Shown piece after piece: positions 48,160-56,655 of a stretch of DNA of 64,000 nucleotides. The notes under the pieces were generated by a model. It searched no databases. It had not been told where the DNA came from and worked only from the letters and a program-made list of their open reading frames with translations. A program made the position numbers and the translations under genes. How positions within the stretch are numbered: position 1 is the first letter of the stretch; each line of letters starts with the position of its first letter. Origin of the DNA: Ciceribacter sichuanensis (GTDB taxonomy: Bacteria > Pseudomonadota > Alphaproteobacteria > Rhizobiales > Rhizobiaceae); the NCBI RefSeq assembly GCF_024055605.1, contig NZ_JAMXLX010000004.1, forward strand, positions 310,001 through 374,000, read 5' to 3'.

Positions 48160-48875
48160 CGATACCGCATCAGAGCAAAGGTAGTCGTTCGCGAGACGAG
48201 GTTCTTGCCGGCGAATATGTACTCGGGGCTCTCGGCATCGAGGACAGACTGAACGTGCAGGAGAGGATGCGCAACGATCGTCCGTTTGCAGCCATCGTCC
48301 GCCGTTGGGAAGACAATCTGCTGCAATTCAGTGACGACTACGGCAGCGAAGTGCCGCCGGAGATGCTGTTCACCAGGATGGATGGCAGACCGTGGAGACC
48401 ACGTCGGCGTCGATCCATGGGCATGGCGCTTGCTTTCTGGAATTCGCTGGCTGTCTGGCGAGGCATCGGGCTCGCCGCGCTTGGAACGCTTTCGCTTTAT
48501 CTCTGTCTCGAGGCCGGCGCGGATATGCGCCCGGGTTCCGAGCAATCCCTCGTTGCCGGGTCCTCGGTCCGCAATGGCGCGATTCGCCTTGTCGCCCATT
48601 ATGACGGCGGCTCGGGACGACTGCAGGTGACGCCCGCGGTCGCCGGTGGCGGCAAGGAAAAATCGTTGCAGGTTTGGATGGTCAAGGGAACCAGTGAACC
48701 GCATTCTCTCGGCGTTCTGCCGCAGACGGGCGAAAACGAGGTCATTGTGCCGCCGGAACTGCGAAGCCGCCTTGCCGACGGAGCGACCCTTGCTCTGACC
48801 GTTGAACCCCTGGGGGGTGTCCCGTTCGGAGCCGCGCGAGGCCCCATGATTGCTCTGGGGCCTGCGCATCCCTGA
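48156..48875 (+). CDS. Anti-sigma-K-like (RskA-family) membrane protein, orphan
   Basis: A 239-residue protein. The N-terminal cytoplasmic part starts with DEVLAGEYVLGALG, a conserved block of RskA-type anti-sigma factors, followed by RRWEDNLLQF. There is one membrane helix at about residues 102-120 and a periplasmic RskA C-terminal domain (about 130-235, with KSLQVWMVKG and LALTVEPLGGVPFGAARGP). No zinc-binding H-x3-C-x2-C motif is present. Such proteins hold an ECF sigma factor, usually encoded immediately upstream; none is encoded here. The start ATG follows GGGAGGAG by seven bases. The sigma partner, if any, must be elsewhere. Confidence 0.8.
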   Translation: MTIPHQSKGSRSRDEVLAGEYVLGALGIEDRLNVQERMRNDRPFAAIVRRWEDNLLQFSDDYGSEVPPEMLFTRMDGRPWRPRRRRSMGMALAFWNSLAVWRGIGLAALGTLSLYLCLEAGADMRPGSEQSLVAGSSVRNGAIRLVAHYDGGSGRLQVTPAVAGGGKEKSLQVWMVKGTSEPHSLGVLPQTGENEVIVPPELRSRLADGATLALTVEPLGGVPFGAARGPMIALGPAHP

Positions 48876-48896
48876 ACCATAAGGCGGATCTCGACC

Positions 48897-49547
48897 TTAG
48901 CTGACAGTCTCGACGATTGCCTCGCGCAACTCGTCGAGACCGTGGCCCTTCTCGGATGACGTCGCAAGCACGAAGGGGTAGGCGGCAGGCCGCTTGCGGA
49001 TCTTTTCCAGTGTTTCCGCGACCAGCCGCGGCACGCCGGCTTCCTTGATCTTGTCGGTCTTGGTCAGCACGATCTGGTAGGAGACGGCGGCCTTGTCGAG
49101 CAGGTCAAGCACCTCGTCGTCGTTCTTCTTGAGGCCATGACGGGCATCGATCAGCACATAGACGCGCTTGAGGGTTGCACGACCGCGCAGGTAGTCAAAG
49201 ACGAGCTTGGTCCATGCGTCGACCTGTTCCTTGGGCGCCTGGGCATAGCCGTAGCCGGGCATGTCGACGAGCGCCATCGGCGGCAGATCGCCCGCCTCGC
49301 CGGAATAGCCGTCCGGAACGAAGTAGTTGAGTTCCTGGGTGCGGCCCGGTGTATTCGACGTGCGGGCGAGGCCCTTCTTACCCGTCAGCGCATTGATCAG
49401 CGACGACTTGCCGACATTCGAACGGCCAGCGAAGGCGACCTCAAAGGGGCCTTCCGGCGGCAGGAATTTCATCGATGGCACGCCACGGATGAAGATCCAC
49501 GGACGACCGAACAGGGGCTGTTCGCCGGCTGGCATTTTGGATGTCAT
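48897..49547 (-). CDS. engB: Ribosome biogenesis GTPase EngB (YsxC/YihA)
   Basis: A 216-residue GTP-binding protein needed for assembly of the large ribosomal subunit. The G1 motif is GRSNVGKS (41-48), G3 is DMPGYGYA and G4 is TKTDK. The ATG at 49547 ([17 protein letters not shown]) has GGAGAGG upstream; the longer open frame would run into the yidC terminator and is not used. The gene is separated from yidC by a strong terminator, so it is expressed independently of the rpmH operon. Its downstream neighbour on the other strand is the anti-sigma-like gene. Confidence 0.93.
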   Translation of the reverse strand: MTSKMPAGEQPLFGRPWIFIRGVPSMKFLPPEGPFEVAFAGRSNVGKSSLINALTGKKGLARTSNTPGRTQELNYFVPDGYSGEAGDLPPMALVDMPGYGYAQAPKEQVDAWTKLVFDYLRGRATLKRVYVLIDARHGLKKNDDEVLDLLDKAAVSYQIVLTKTDKIKEAGVPRLVAETLEKIRKRPAAYPFVLATSSEKGHGLDELREAIVETVS

Positions 49548-49601
49548 GGGCGTTGCCTCTCCTGATGCGTTGATCGGACCGTATACCCGCAAGGGGCTCA
49601 T

Positions 49602-49632
49602 AAAAAAAGCCCCGGGGAAACCGGGGCTTTTC
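49602..49632 (-). terminator. Rho-independent terminator of the rpmH-rnpA-yidC operon
   Basis: AAAAGCCCCGG and CCGGGGCTTTT form a strong stem. On the reverse strand it is followed by a run of T (read as A on the forward strand at 49602-49608). It lies just after the yidC stop and before engB. Confidence 0.85.
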
Positions 49633-49636
49633 CGTC

Positions 49637-51445
49637 TTACTTGGTCTCGGCCGGTTTTCGTTTGAACAGGCCCTTGAGATTGTCGAAAAGTTCGACCTTG
49701 ACGCCATGGCGCTTCATGATGATCGCCTGCTGCAGGATCGAGAGCGTGTTGTTCCAAGCCCAGTAGATGACCAGACCTGCCGGGAAGGTGCCGAGCATGA
49801 AGGTGAAGATCAGCGGCATCCAGTTGAACAGCATCGCCTGCGTCGGGTCCGGCGGCGTGGGGTTCATGCGCATCTGCAGGAACATCGTGATGCCCATGAT
49901 GATCGGCCAGACGCCAAGATGCAGGAATGTCGGCGCTTCGAACGGCAAGAGGCCGAACAGGTTGACGAAGGTCGTCGGATCGGGAGCCGAAAGGTCCTGG
50001 ATCCAGCCGAAGAACGGCGCGTGGCGCATTTCGATGGTGACGTAGATCACCTTGTAGAGCGCGAAGAAAACCGGGATCTGCAGCAGCACCGGCCAGCAGC
50101 CGGCCACCGGGTTGATCTTCTCGGTGCGATAGAGCTCCATCATCGCCTGCTGCAGGCCCATCTTGTCGTCGCCGAACTTGGCCTTCAGTTCTTCCATCTT
50201 CGGCTGCATGCGCTTCATGTTGGCCATGGAGGCATACTGCTTGCTGGCAAGCGGGAAAAAGAGAAGCTTGACGACGATGGTGGTCAGCAGGATCGCGACG
50301 CCGAAGTTGCCCACCAGACGATAGAAATAGTCCATCATCTTGAACATCGGCTTGGTGATGAAATAGAACCAGCCCCAGTCGATCATGAGATCGAATTTCG
50401 GGATCGAATAGGTCGCTTCGTAGCTATCAACGACCGGCACTTCCTTCGCGCCGGCAAAAACCAGCTGCTTGACGCTTGTGCTCTGGCCGGGTGCGACCGA
50501 AACGGCCGAGTTCTTGTAGTCGGCCTGGAAGCGCGGCTGTCCGTCAGTGAAGTGCGAGAAGCGGGAATCGTAGCTCAGCGTCTGCTGCGGAACGAGTGCT
50601 GTTGCCCAGTACTTGTCGGTGATGCCGAGCCAGCCGCCGGTTGCCGCCGCGTTGCTGACGGCTTCCTTCTCGATGTTAGAATACTTGTCCTCGGTCAGGC
50701 CGTTCTCGGCGCCGATGACGCCGAGGAAGCCTTCATGCAGGACGTAAACGGAGGGCGTCGAGGGCTTGTTGTAGCGGGTGATGCGTCCATAGGGCGCCAC
50801 GCTGGCGGCTGCCGTGCCGGCATTGGAGATCGTGTCCTCGACGGTGAACATGTAGTGTTCGTCGACGGAGATCTTGCGCAGGAAGGTCAGGCCGGCTTCG
50901 TTGGTGAAGGAAAGGGTGACCGGGGTCGACTGAGTGAGCTTGTCGCCCTCTGCCAGCGTCCAGACGGTCGCCGGTCCGGGAGCGGCACCTGCGCCTTCGC
51001 CAGCGATGTAGCCAAGTTCGGCGAAGTAGCCGTCCTTGGTATCAGCCGGGTTGAAGAGGGTGATGATCGGGCTCGTCGGATCGACGGTCTCGCGGTATTC
51101 CTTGAGCTTCAGGTCGTCGAAGCGGGCGCCGGCAAGGTTGATCGAGCCGGAAAGGGCGGGGGTGTCGATGACGACGCGGGCCGACTTGGCCAGGGCAGCA
51201 TCACGATCGACGCTGCTGGCCGCGGTTGCCGTGCTGCCCGGAAGCGTGCCGTTCACCGTGCCGGGCGTGGCGGCTGCGGCGTTCTGGTCGGCCGCGGGTG
51301 CGGTCTTGGCCTGTTCCTCGATCCGGGCCTGTTCGGCCTTCCGCTGCGCCTCGATCCTCGGATTCATGATGAAGAACTGCCATCCGAAGACGATCAGCAC
51401 GGACAGAGCAATCGCGATGATGTAATTGCGGTTGTTTTGCATCAT
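49637..51445 (-). CDS. yidC: Membrane protein insertase YidC
   Basis: A 602-residue insertase of the YidC/Oxa1/Alb3 family. An N-terminal anchor (about residues 7-24), a large periplasmic beta-rich domain (about 65-360) and five conserved C-terminal helices are visible, including [31 protein letters not shown] with the hydrophilic-groove arginine region, [20 protein letters not shown] and a final [17 protein letters not shown]. The ATG overlaps the rnpA stop codon in an ATGA arrangement, so the two are coupled. It is the last gene of the operon that starts with rpmH and ends at a terminator. Confidence 0.96.
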   Translation of the reverse strand: MMQNNRNYIIAIALSVLIVFGWQFFIMNPRIEAQRKAEQARIEEQAKTAPAADQNAAAATPGTVNGTLPGSTATAASSVDRDAALAKSARVVIDTPALSGSINLAGARFDDLKLKEYRETVDPTSPIITLFNPADTKDGYFAELGYIAGEGAGAAPGPATVWTLAEGDKLTQSTPVTLSFTNEAGLTFLRKISVDEHYMFTVEDTISNAGTAAASVAPYGRITRYNKPSTPSVYVLHEGFLGVIGAENGLTEDKYSNIEKEAVSNAAATGGWLGITDKYWATALVPQQTLSYDSRFSHFTDGQPRFQADYKNSAVSVAPGQSTSVKQLVFAGAKEVPVVDSYEATYSIPKFDLMIDWGWFYFITKPMFKMMDYFYRLVGNFGVAILLTTIVVKLLFFPLASKQYASMANMKRMQPKMEELKAKFGDDKMGLQQAMMELYRTEKINPVAGCWPVLLQIPVFFALYKVIYVTIEMRHAPFFGWIQDLSAPDPTTFVNLFGLLPFEAPTFLHLGVWPIIMGITMFLQMRMNPTPPDPTQAMLFNWMPLIFTFMLGTFPAGLVIYWAWNNTLSILQQAIIMKRHGVKVELFDNLKGLFKRKPAETK

Positions 51446-51831
51446 TCTTTCCTGGAACCGGTCGCGGGGGACCGAGTGTTTCTTGGTCTGGCCTTGATCC
51501 TCTCGGCCAACTGCGCGGCAAGCTGCTGGAAGGGAGCGTCGAGAACGTCTCTCCGGGCGACAACCACATAGTCGTGTCCGGGCTGCATTGCAAACGCTGC
51601 GTTCAGCCGCACGGCCTCCTTGAGGCGGCGGCGCATGCGATTCCGCTCGACGGCGTTTCCATGTTTTTTGGTGACGGTAAAGCCGACGCGCGCCGGGGCA
51701 TCGGGTTCTTTGCGGTCGAGGACCTCGAGCAGAAACAATCTTCCCTTGCGCTTCTCGCCTGCGCGGACCGCAAGGAACTGCGGCCGGCTTTTCAGCCGCC
51801 CGACAGCAATCTTGTCTTTGGGAGCAGTCAT
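51442..51831 (-). CDS. rnpA: Ribonuclease P protein component
   Basis: A 129-residue basic protein that assists the catalytic RNA in tRNA 5' maturation. The conserved RNR motif is seen in [17 protein letters not shown], with the preceding [12 protein letters not shown] block. It follows rpmH by 32 bases and overlaps yidC by four. The C-terminal tail is rich in Arg, Lys and Ser. Confidence 0.93.
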   Translation of the reverse strand: MTAPKDKIAVGRLKSRPQFLAVRAGEKRKGRLFLLEVLDRKEPDAPARVGFTVTKKHGNAVERNRMRRRLKEAVRLNAAFAMQPGHDYVVVARRDVLDAPFQQLAAQLAERIKARPRNTRSPATGSRKE

Positions 51832-51863
51832 ATGCCCGGCTCTCTCAACGGGCCAGCCCGGCC

Positions 51864-51998
51864 TTAAGCCGAGAGACGCTGACGACCGCGGGCGCGGCGA
51901 GCTGCGATGACCTTGCGGCCGCCCTTGGTTGCGATACGTGCACGGAAGCCGTGACGGCGCTTGCGGACAAGCTTGGAGGGTTGGTAGGTACGCTTCAT
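51864..51998 (-). CDS. rpmH: Large ribosomal subunit protein L34
   Basis: A 44-residue ribosomal protein found by translating the reverse strand: it opens [20 protein letters not shown] and continues with [20 protein letters not shown], the invariant L34 pattern. It is the first gene of the rpmH-rnpA-yidC operon. A vegetative-type promoter lies about 115 bases upstream. It is short and highly basic. Confidence 0.96.
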   Translation of the reverse strand: MKRTYQPSKLVRKRRHGFRARIATKGGRKVIAARRARGRQRLSA

Positions 51999-52443
51999 TT
52001 ATTTAATACCGCGGTGTGCGGCCCTTCTTGGGTTTGCATTGCTGCAAGAGCGTTGGATTGAGCGCACGGCATTCCACCCGTCGGTGCGGGCAGGTCGGGC
52101 CGAACGTGCGCGGCTTATAGGTGCGAACCGCGCCAGAGTCAATTCCAGCACCCGAAACCCGCGCGTTTCCCGGCGTTGCAAGAAATTACAATCGCCGGTT
52201 AACTTTTTGGGTTGTGTGTGGCAAAGTTGAAAATCTTGATTTTAGTCAACACTTGCCCGGTTTTGCCGGATCGATGCATGAAATGTTGGCTTCGATACCC
52301 GATTTGACATGAATTCCCTGCCGAACCGGTCCCAAATCGGAAATCTGCGAGCCGCAACAGTTCGTTAACGAGCATCTCCTACTTTAGTAAAATTGTAGGG
52401 GTCTTCTTTGACGCCCTCGTGAGGTAACCAGGGAGACGGGCTC
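51999..52443. other. Intergenic region between rpmH and a chemoreceptor gene
   Basis: This 445-base region carries the rpmH promoter (52114-52142) and its leader. From about 52200 onward it is more A/T-rich and supplies the upstream region of the chemoreceptor gene at 52444. I see no further gene, and no DnaA-box cluster that would suggest an origin. Confidence 0.5.
52114..52142 (-). promoter_or_regulatory. Vegetative promoter of the rpmH operon
   Basis: On the reverse strand TTGACT (52142-52137) is followed after 17 bases by TATAAG (52119-52114), a near-consensus sigma70-type promoter. The predicted leader to the rpmH ATG is about 110 bases. Confidence 0.75.
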
Positions 52444-54471
52444 GTGAAGATTAGCGGCAAGGTTTATTCGTTAGTTGGTATTTTAGGACTCTCAGCCATT
52501 GTTATTGCGGCGATGGGCATGTTCGTGACCATTCAGTATGGCGCGAAGTCTTATGAACTCAATACCGTATCGGACCGGGCCTATCTCGGCGAACGTCTGA
52601 ACCGCATGGTGACTGCCGTTGTTATGGAAGCACGCGGCATCTATGCGGCGCGGGATACTGAAAAGGCTGCTTCCTTCGCCAAGGGCCTGCTGAAGAACCT
52701 CGATGAAATGGATAAGGTGCTTGCCGATTGGCAGCCCATGGTGCCGGCCGCTCAGAGGGCGACCTTCGATGCGATGGTCAGCCGCGCGAAGGAATTCCGT
52801 TCCTTCCGTACCGAAACTGCGCGCCTTGGCACGGACGTCTCGCCTGCTGCCGCCAACGAGCAGGGCAACAACGAGGCGAACCGCGCCAACCGCAAGGCTT
52901 TCCAGGCGGAGATCGATGCCGTTGTCGAAGCCGACAAGGCCGAGCTTCATGCTCTGAGCGGCTCGCTCGCTTCGTTCCAGCAGTTGATGCTCATTCTGAT
53001 CTCGGGTGTCACCGCCGTTGCCGTTGCCGTCGGCGCCGGATTCGGCATCCATATCGGCGTCAATCATCTGAGCCGTCCGATCCGCAATGTTACCGCTGCC
53101 ATGAAGCAGGTGGCCGACGGCGATTTTTCCACCGACGTACCCTATAGCGGCCGTTCCGACGAAATCGGCGAGATGGCCGAGGCCGTCGAGGTGTTCAAGC
53201 AGAACGGCCTCGCCGTCCAGCGGCTGAATGCCCAGGAAGCCGCCATGCGGGCGAAGAGTGATGATCTGCAGTCGAGCATGTCGGTCGTGGTCGCCTCGGC
53301 TGCTGCCGGCGATTTCGGCAAGCGCATCGAAAAGGATTACCACGACGCAAACCTCAACCAGTTTGCGGCCAACATCAACGACCTTCTGTCGGCGGTCGAC
53401 ACGGGCGTTTCCGAAACCCGCCGGGTCATCGCCAGCCTTTCGTCTGGCGATCTGACGCAGTCGATGCGCGGCGAGTTCCGCGGCGCTTTTGCCGAACTCA
53501 AGACCAACGTCAACAATACCTTTGATCGCCTGCGCCAGACGATGATGGAGGTTCGTACCAAGACGGATACGATCAACGGTAGCACCGGCGAACTGACCAC
53601 TGCCACCAACGATCTTGCCAAGCGCACCGAGCAGCAGGCGGCGGCCCTGGAGGAGACCTCGGCGGCGCTCGACCAGATCACCGTCGTTGTTCGCGGCTCC
53701 AGCGAGAGAGCCCAGGAAGCAAGCCGCATGGTGAGCGAGGCGAAGGAAAGCGCTGCCCAGTCCGCCGTCGTCGTCAGCAATGCCGTCGAGGCCATGGGCC
53801 GCATCGAGCAGGCATCGCGCGAGATCAGCCAGATCATCAACGTGATCGACGAGATCGCCTTCCAGACGAACCTTCTGGCGCTCAACGCCGGCGTCGAGGC
53901 AGCGCGTGCGGGTGAAGCCGGCAAGGGTTTTGCCGTCGTCGCCCAGGAAGTCCGCGAACTCGCCCAGCGTTCCGCCAATGCCGCCAAGGACATCAAGGCG
54001 CTCATCACCAAATCGGGCCAGGAAGTTGCCGGCGGCGTTTCTCTGGTCCAGCGAACGGGCGAATCCCTCGCCGAAATCGAGACCCGGGTTCTGCAGATCA
54101 ACGACCATATTCATTCGATCGCATCGGCGGCCAAGGAGCAGTCGACGGGTCTTGCCGAAGTCGCCACCGCCATGAACCAGATGGATCAGGTGACGCAGCA
54201 GAACGCTGCGATGGTCGAGGAAACCTCTGCGGCCACGCACAAGCTTTCGGCCGAGGCCGACAGCCTCGCGGCGCTGGTTGCCCAGTTCCGTACCGGCGAA
54301 GGATATGCTCACCAGTCGGCCCCGGCAGCCGTCTCCCGTGCCTCTCAGCACAGGCCAGTTCCGTCGCCCGCCCGCCAGATGGTGGGCTCGGTCGCCAGGG
54401 CCTTCGGTGGCGGTCGTGCCGCCACGGCCCGGGCCGTGGTTCAGGAAGCCGAGAACTGGGAAGAGTTCTAA
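52444..54471 (+). CDS. Transmembrane methyl-accepting chemotaxis protein
   Basis: A 675-residue chemoreceptor. TM1 is about residues 7-30, a helical periplasmic domain about 31-178 (four-helix-bundle-like, rich in Ala and Glu), TM2 about 180-205, then HAMP ([20 protein letters not shown]). A second HAMP-like stretch precedes the signalling hairpin with [19 protein letters not shown]. The protein ends AENWEEF, a W-x-x-F tether for CheR/CheB. The start is GTG at 52444 with GGGAG about 10 bases upstream. No chemotaxis operon lies nearby. A terminator follows the gene. Confidence 0.9.
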   Translation: MKISGKVYSLVGILGLSAIVIAAMGMFVTIQYGAKSYELNTVSDRAYLGERLNRMVTAVVMEARGIYAARDTEKAASFAKGLLKNLDEMDKVLADWQPMVPAAQRATFDAMVSRAKEFRSFRTETARLGTDVSPAAANEQGNNEANRANRKAFQAEIDAVVEADKAELHALSGSLASFQQLMLILISGVTAVAVAVGAGFGIHIGVNHLSRPIRNVTAAMKQVADGDFSTDVPYSGRSDEIGEMAEAVEVFKQNGLAVQRLNAQEAAMRAKSDDLQSSMSVVVASAAAGDFGKRIEKDYHDANLNQFAANINDLLSAVDTGVSETRRVIASLSSGDLTQSMRGEFRGAFAELKTNVNNTFDRLRQTMMEVRTKTDTINGSTGELTTATNDLAKRTEQQAAALEETSAALDQITVVVRGSSERAQEASRMVSEAKESAAQSAVVVSNAVEAMGRIEQASREISQIINVIDEIAFQTNLLALNAGVEAARAGEAGKGFAVVAQEVRELAQRSANAAKDIKALITKSGQEVAGGVSLVQRTGESLAEIETRVLQINDHIHSIASAAKEQSTGLAEVATAMNQMDQVTQQNAAMVEETSAATHKLSAEADSLAALVAQFRTGEGYAHQSAPAAVSRASQHRPVPSPARQMVGSVARAFGGGRAATARAVVQEAENWEEF

Positions 54472-54502
54472 GCGATATCCGCTCCCAATCAGCGAAAAAT
54501 CG

Positions 54503-54529
54503 ACCCCGGGCATCATGTCCGGGGTTTTT
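54503..54529 (+). terminator. Rho-independent terminator after the chemoreceptor
   Basis: ACCCCGG and CCGGGGT pair around GCATCATGT and are followed by a run of T. It separates the chemoreceptor from the histidine kinase gene. Confidence 0.85.
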
Positions 54530-54678
54530 CGTTGTCGTGACGTTAACAGGCGGTCGGCTTTACGGGGTATGCGATCTGTGCAGTATTGGCGAAATCCCGT
54601 TCCCTCGGTTATGGTAGGCATTCTGAATGAACGATATGTACCGATGCGCCGCAAGGCGGCGCAGCCCGGAGATCTGGA

Positions 54679-56163
54679 ATGTTGGAGCATGAGGGAACTG
54701 AACCTGGCGCTGGTGGCGGCATGATTGCCGCACCGCCGCGTTGGGTCCGGGGCCTTTCCGGCAAGCTCCTCTGGCTGACCATCGCTTTCGTCATGCTGGC
54801 GGAAGTGCTGATCTTTGTGCCTTCCGTGGCCAATATGCGGCTGCGCTGGCTGCAGGATCGTCTCAATACGGCCGCCGCCGCCGCGGTGGTGATCGATGGC
54901 CTCCAGCCACTGGAACTGCCGCGCACGGTTCAGGACGATACGCTGATTGCCACGGGCACCAAGGCGATCGTGCTGCGCAAGGACGGTACCTCCCGCCTGC
55001 TGGTGGTGGACGACATGCCGCCGGAAGTCGATGCCAAGTTCGACCTTGCCGACGTGACGTCCCTGCAATCGATCAGCGATGCGCTCTATACGCTGGCACT
55101 GGGCGGCGACCGCATCGTGCGCGTCTACGGCCCCATCGGCGATAACGACACCATCGTCGAGATGGTGATGCAGGAAAAGAGCCTGCGTAGCGCGATGATC
55201 GCCTATGCCCGCAGCGTGTTCACCGTTTCGCTGCTGATTTCCGTTTTCACCGCGCTGCTGATGTATCTCGCAATCAACCGCATGATGATTCGCCCCGTAA
55301 GGCGCCTGACGAACAGCATGCAGGCCTTTGCCGAACAGCCGGAGGATCCTGCGCGGATACTGCAGCCCGCGCGGGGCGGCGACGAGATCGCCGTGGCGGG
55401 CCGCCATCTGTCCATGATGCAGCAGCAGTTGCAGAAGACTCTGAAGCAGCAGAAGAACCTTGCCGATCTCGGTCTGGCGGTATCCAAGATCAACCACGAC
55501 ATGCGCAATATCCTCGCATCCGCGCAGCTGATGTCGGACCGGCTGGTCGATGTCGAGGATCCCATGGTGAAGAGCTTCGCGCCGAAGCTCCTGCGTACCA
55601 TCGACCGTGCGGTAGGCTATACGACCGAGGTGCTGGCCTATGGGCAGGCTTCCGAAGCGGAACCGCGCCGGCGGCGTTTCTGCCTTGCCGAACTCAGCCA
55701 GGAGGTTCGCGATATCCTGGCGATCGACGCTGAAAGCGGCATCGAGTTCATCGATCTGGTGGGAGCCGAGATCGAGGTCGATGCCGACAGCGAGCAGCTG
55801 TTTCGCGTCATTCACAATATCTGCCGCAATGCGGTGCAGGCGCTTTCCACTTACGGCGGCGATACTCCGGGTGCTGTCCGTCGAATCACGGTGTCCGCCC
55901 AGCGCGTCGGCAGCGTTGTCGCGATTGCTATCGATGACACCGGCCCGGGCATGGCGCGCAAGGCGCGGGAGAACCTGTTTGCCGCGTTTCGCGGGTCGGC
56001 CCGCTCGGGCGGCACGGGTCTTGGATTGGCCATTGCCCGCGAACTCGTGCTCGCCCATGGCGGCACGATTGCCCTTGTGGAAAAACCGGGACCGGGCACG
56101 CTTTTCCGCATCGAAATCCCGGATCGGCCTGTGTCGCTTGACGATTGGCGGGCTCGAGCATGA
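54679..56163 (+). CDS. Orphan sensor histidine kinase
   Basis: A 494-residue membrane histidine kinase. TM1 is about residues 28-50 and TM2 about 170-195, with a periplasmic domain of roughly 120 residues between them; a HAMP-like linker (RPVRRLTNSMQAFAEQPEDPAR) follows. The H-box is SKINHDMRNILASAQLMSDR, and the ATPase domain has an N-box (RVIHNICRNAVQAL), DDTGPGM and GGTGLGLAIARELVLAHGG. No response regulator is encoded beside it, so its partner is elsewhere. The ATG at 54679 has GGAG nine bases upstream. Signal unknown. A tRNA-Arg gene follows. Confidence 0.88.
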   Translation: MLEHEGTEPGAGGGMIAAPPRWVRGLSGKLLWLTIAFVMLAEVLIFVPSVANMRLRWLQDRLNTAAAAAVVIDGLQPLELPRTVQDDTLIATGTKAIVLRKDGTSRLLVVDDMPPEVDAKFDLADVTSLQSISDALYTLALGGDRIVRVYGPIGDNDTIVEMVMQEKSLRSAMIAYARSVFTVSLLISVFTALLMYLAINRMMIRPVRRLTNSMQAFAEQPEDPARILQPARGGDEIAVAGRHLSMMQQQLQKTLKQQKNLADLGLAVSKINHDMRNILASAQLMSDRLVDVEDPMVKSFAPKLLRTIDRAVGYTTEVLAYGQASEAEPRRRRFCLAELSQEVRDILAIDAESGIEFIDLVGAEIEVDADSEQLFRVIHNICRNAVQALSTYGGDTPGAVRRITVSAQRVGSVVAIAIDDTGPGMARKARENLFAAFRGSARSGGTGLGLAIARELVLAHGGTIALVEKPGPGTLFRIEIPDRPVSLDDWRARA

Positions 56164-56235
56164 TCGAAAAAGCCTGAAATTTCAGAGGGTCGGCCGTCTT
56201 GTTACAGCAAAATGACTCTTTTTTCCGAAAGGTGC

Positions 56236-56264
56236 TTGCATTCCTCCGCGGCACCCTTTAGAGG
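56236..56264 (+). promoter_or_regulatory. Likely promoter of tRNA-Arg
   Basis: TTGCAT (56236-56241) and TAGAGG (56259-56264) are 17 bases apart and 36 bases before the mature tRNA start. The -10 box is a weak match. Confidence 0.4.
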
Positions 56265-56299
56265 ATCGCCACACAGCCGGTGCACACCGGTTGGGGCAA

Positions 56300-56376
56300 G
56301 CACCCGTAGCTCAGCTGGATAGAGCACCAGACTACGAATCTGGGGGTCAGGAGTTCGAATCTCTTCGGGTGCGCCA
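56300..56376 (+). tRNA. tRNA-Arg (anticodon ACG)
   Basis: A 77-base cloverleaf. The acceptor stem pairs GCACCCG with CGGGTGC, followed by discriminator G and an encoded CCA. The D arm is GCTC...GAGC, the anticodon stem CCAGA/TCTGG encloses the loop CTACGAA with anticodon ACG at 56334-56336, and the T loop is TTCGAAT. The anticodon A is expected to be deaminated to inosine to read CGU, CGC and CGA. No integrase or duplicated 3' end is visible, so it does not look like an occupied attachment site in this window. Confidence 0.95.
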
Positions 56377-56512
56377 TTTCTCTTCCTAAAAAAAATAATA
56401 TGTGTCTATGCGGTCCTTGCGGCCGCTCTAGCGCATCTTCGTTTCCCTGATTTCCTGATGCGAAATCTCGCGTCTATGCTGTCGTGACATTTCTCTATAG
56501 GCTCATGTGCAA

Positions 56513-56537
56513 CTGATATGCCGTGAGCGCATATCAG
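56513..56537. promoter_or_regulatory. Perfect inverted repeat upstream of the succinate CoA-transferase
   Basis: Nine-base arms CTGATATGC and GCATATCAG flank a seven-base spacer, about 120 bases before the start codon at 56656. A second weaker dyad (TGAATTG ... CAATTCA, 56606-56640) lies nearer the gene. These could be an operator or RNA hairpins; the regulator is unknown. Confidence 0.45.
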
Positions 56538-56655
56538 CCCTGCGGTCGATGCGACTGAAGGATGATTGCGCCGGTAGCGGGCTGGCCAGTAAGCCTTTGG
56601 CCACCTGAATTGCCGTAAGGCAATCGGTAAAGCCAATTCATGACAAGGACGAGAA

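Noticed and set aside
49706-51571. Open forward frame of 621 codons opposite yidC and rnpA
   Set aside because: Composition is Arg/His/Asp-rich low-complexity typical of antisense frames; YidC and RnpA are unambiguous on the other strand.
52492-56058. Open reverse-strand frame of 1188 codons across the chemoreceptor and kinase genes
   Set aside because: It spans two recognised genes and the terminator between them; no domain is recognisable in it.
56300-56376. tRNA-Arg as integration site of a mobile element
   Set aside because: No integrase, no direct repeat of the 3' end and no change of gene style downstream.
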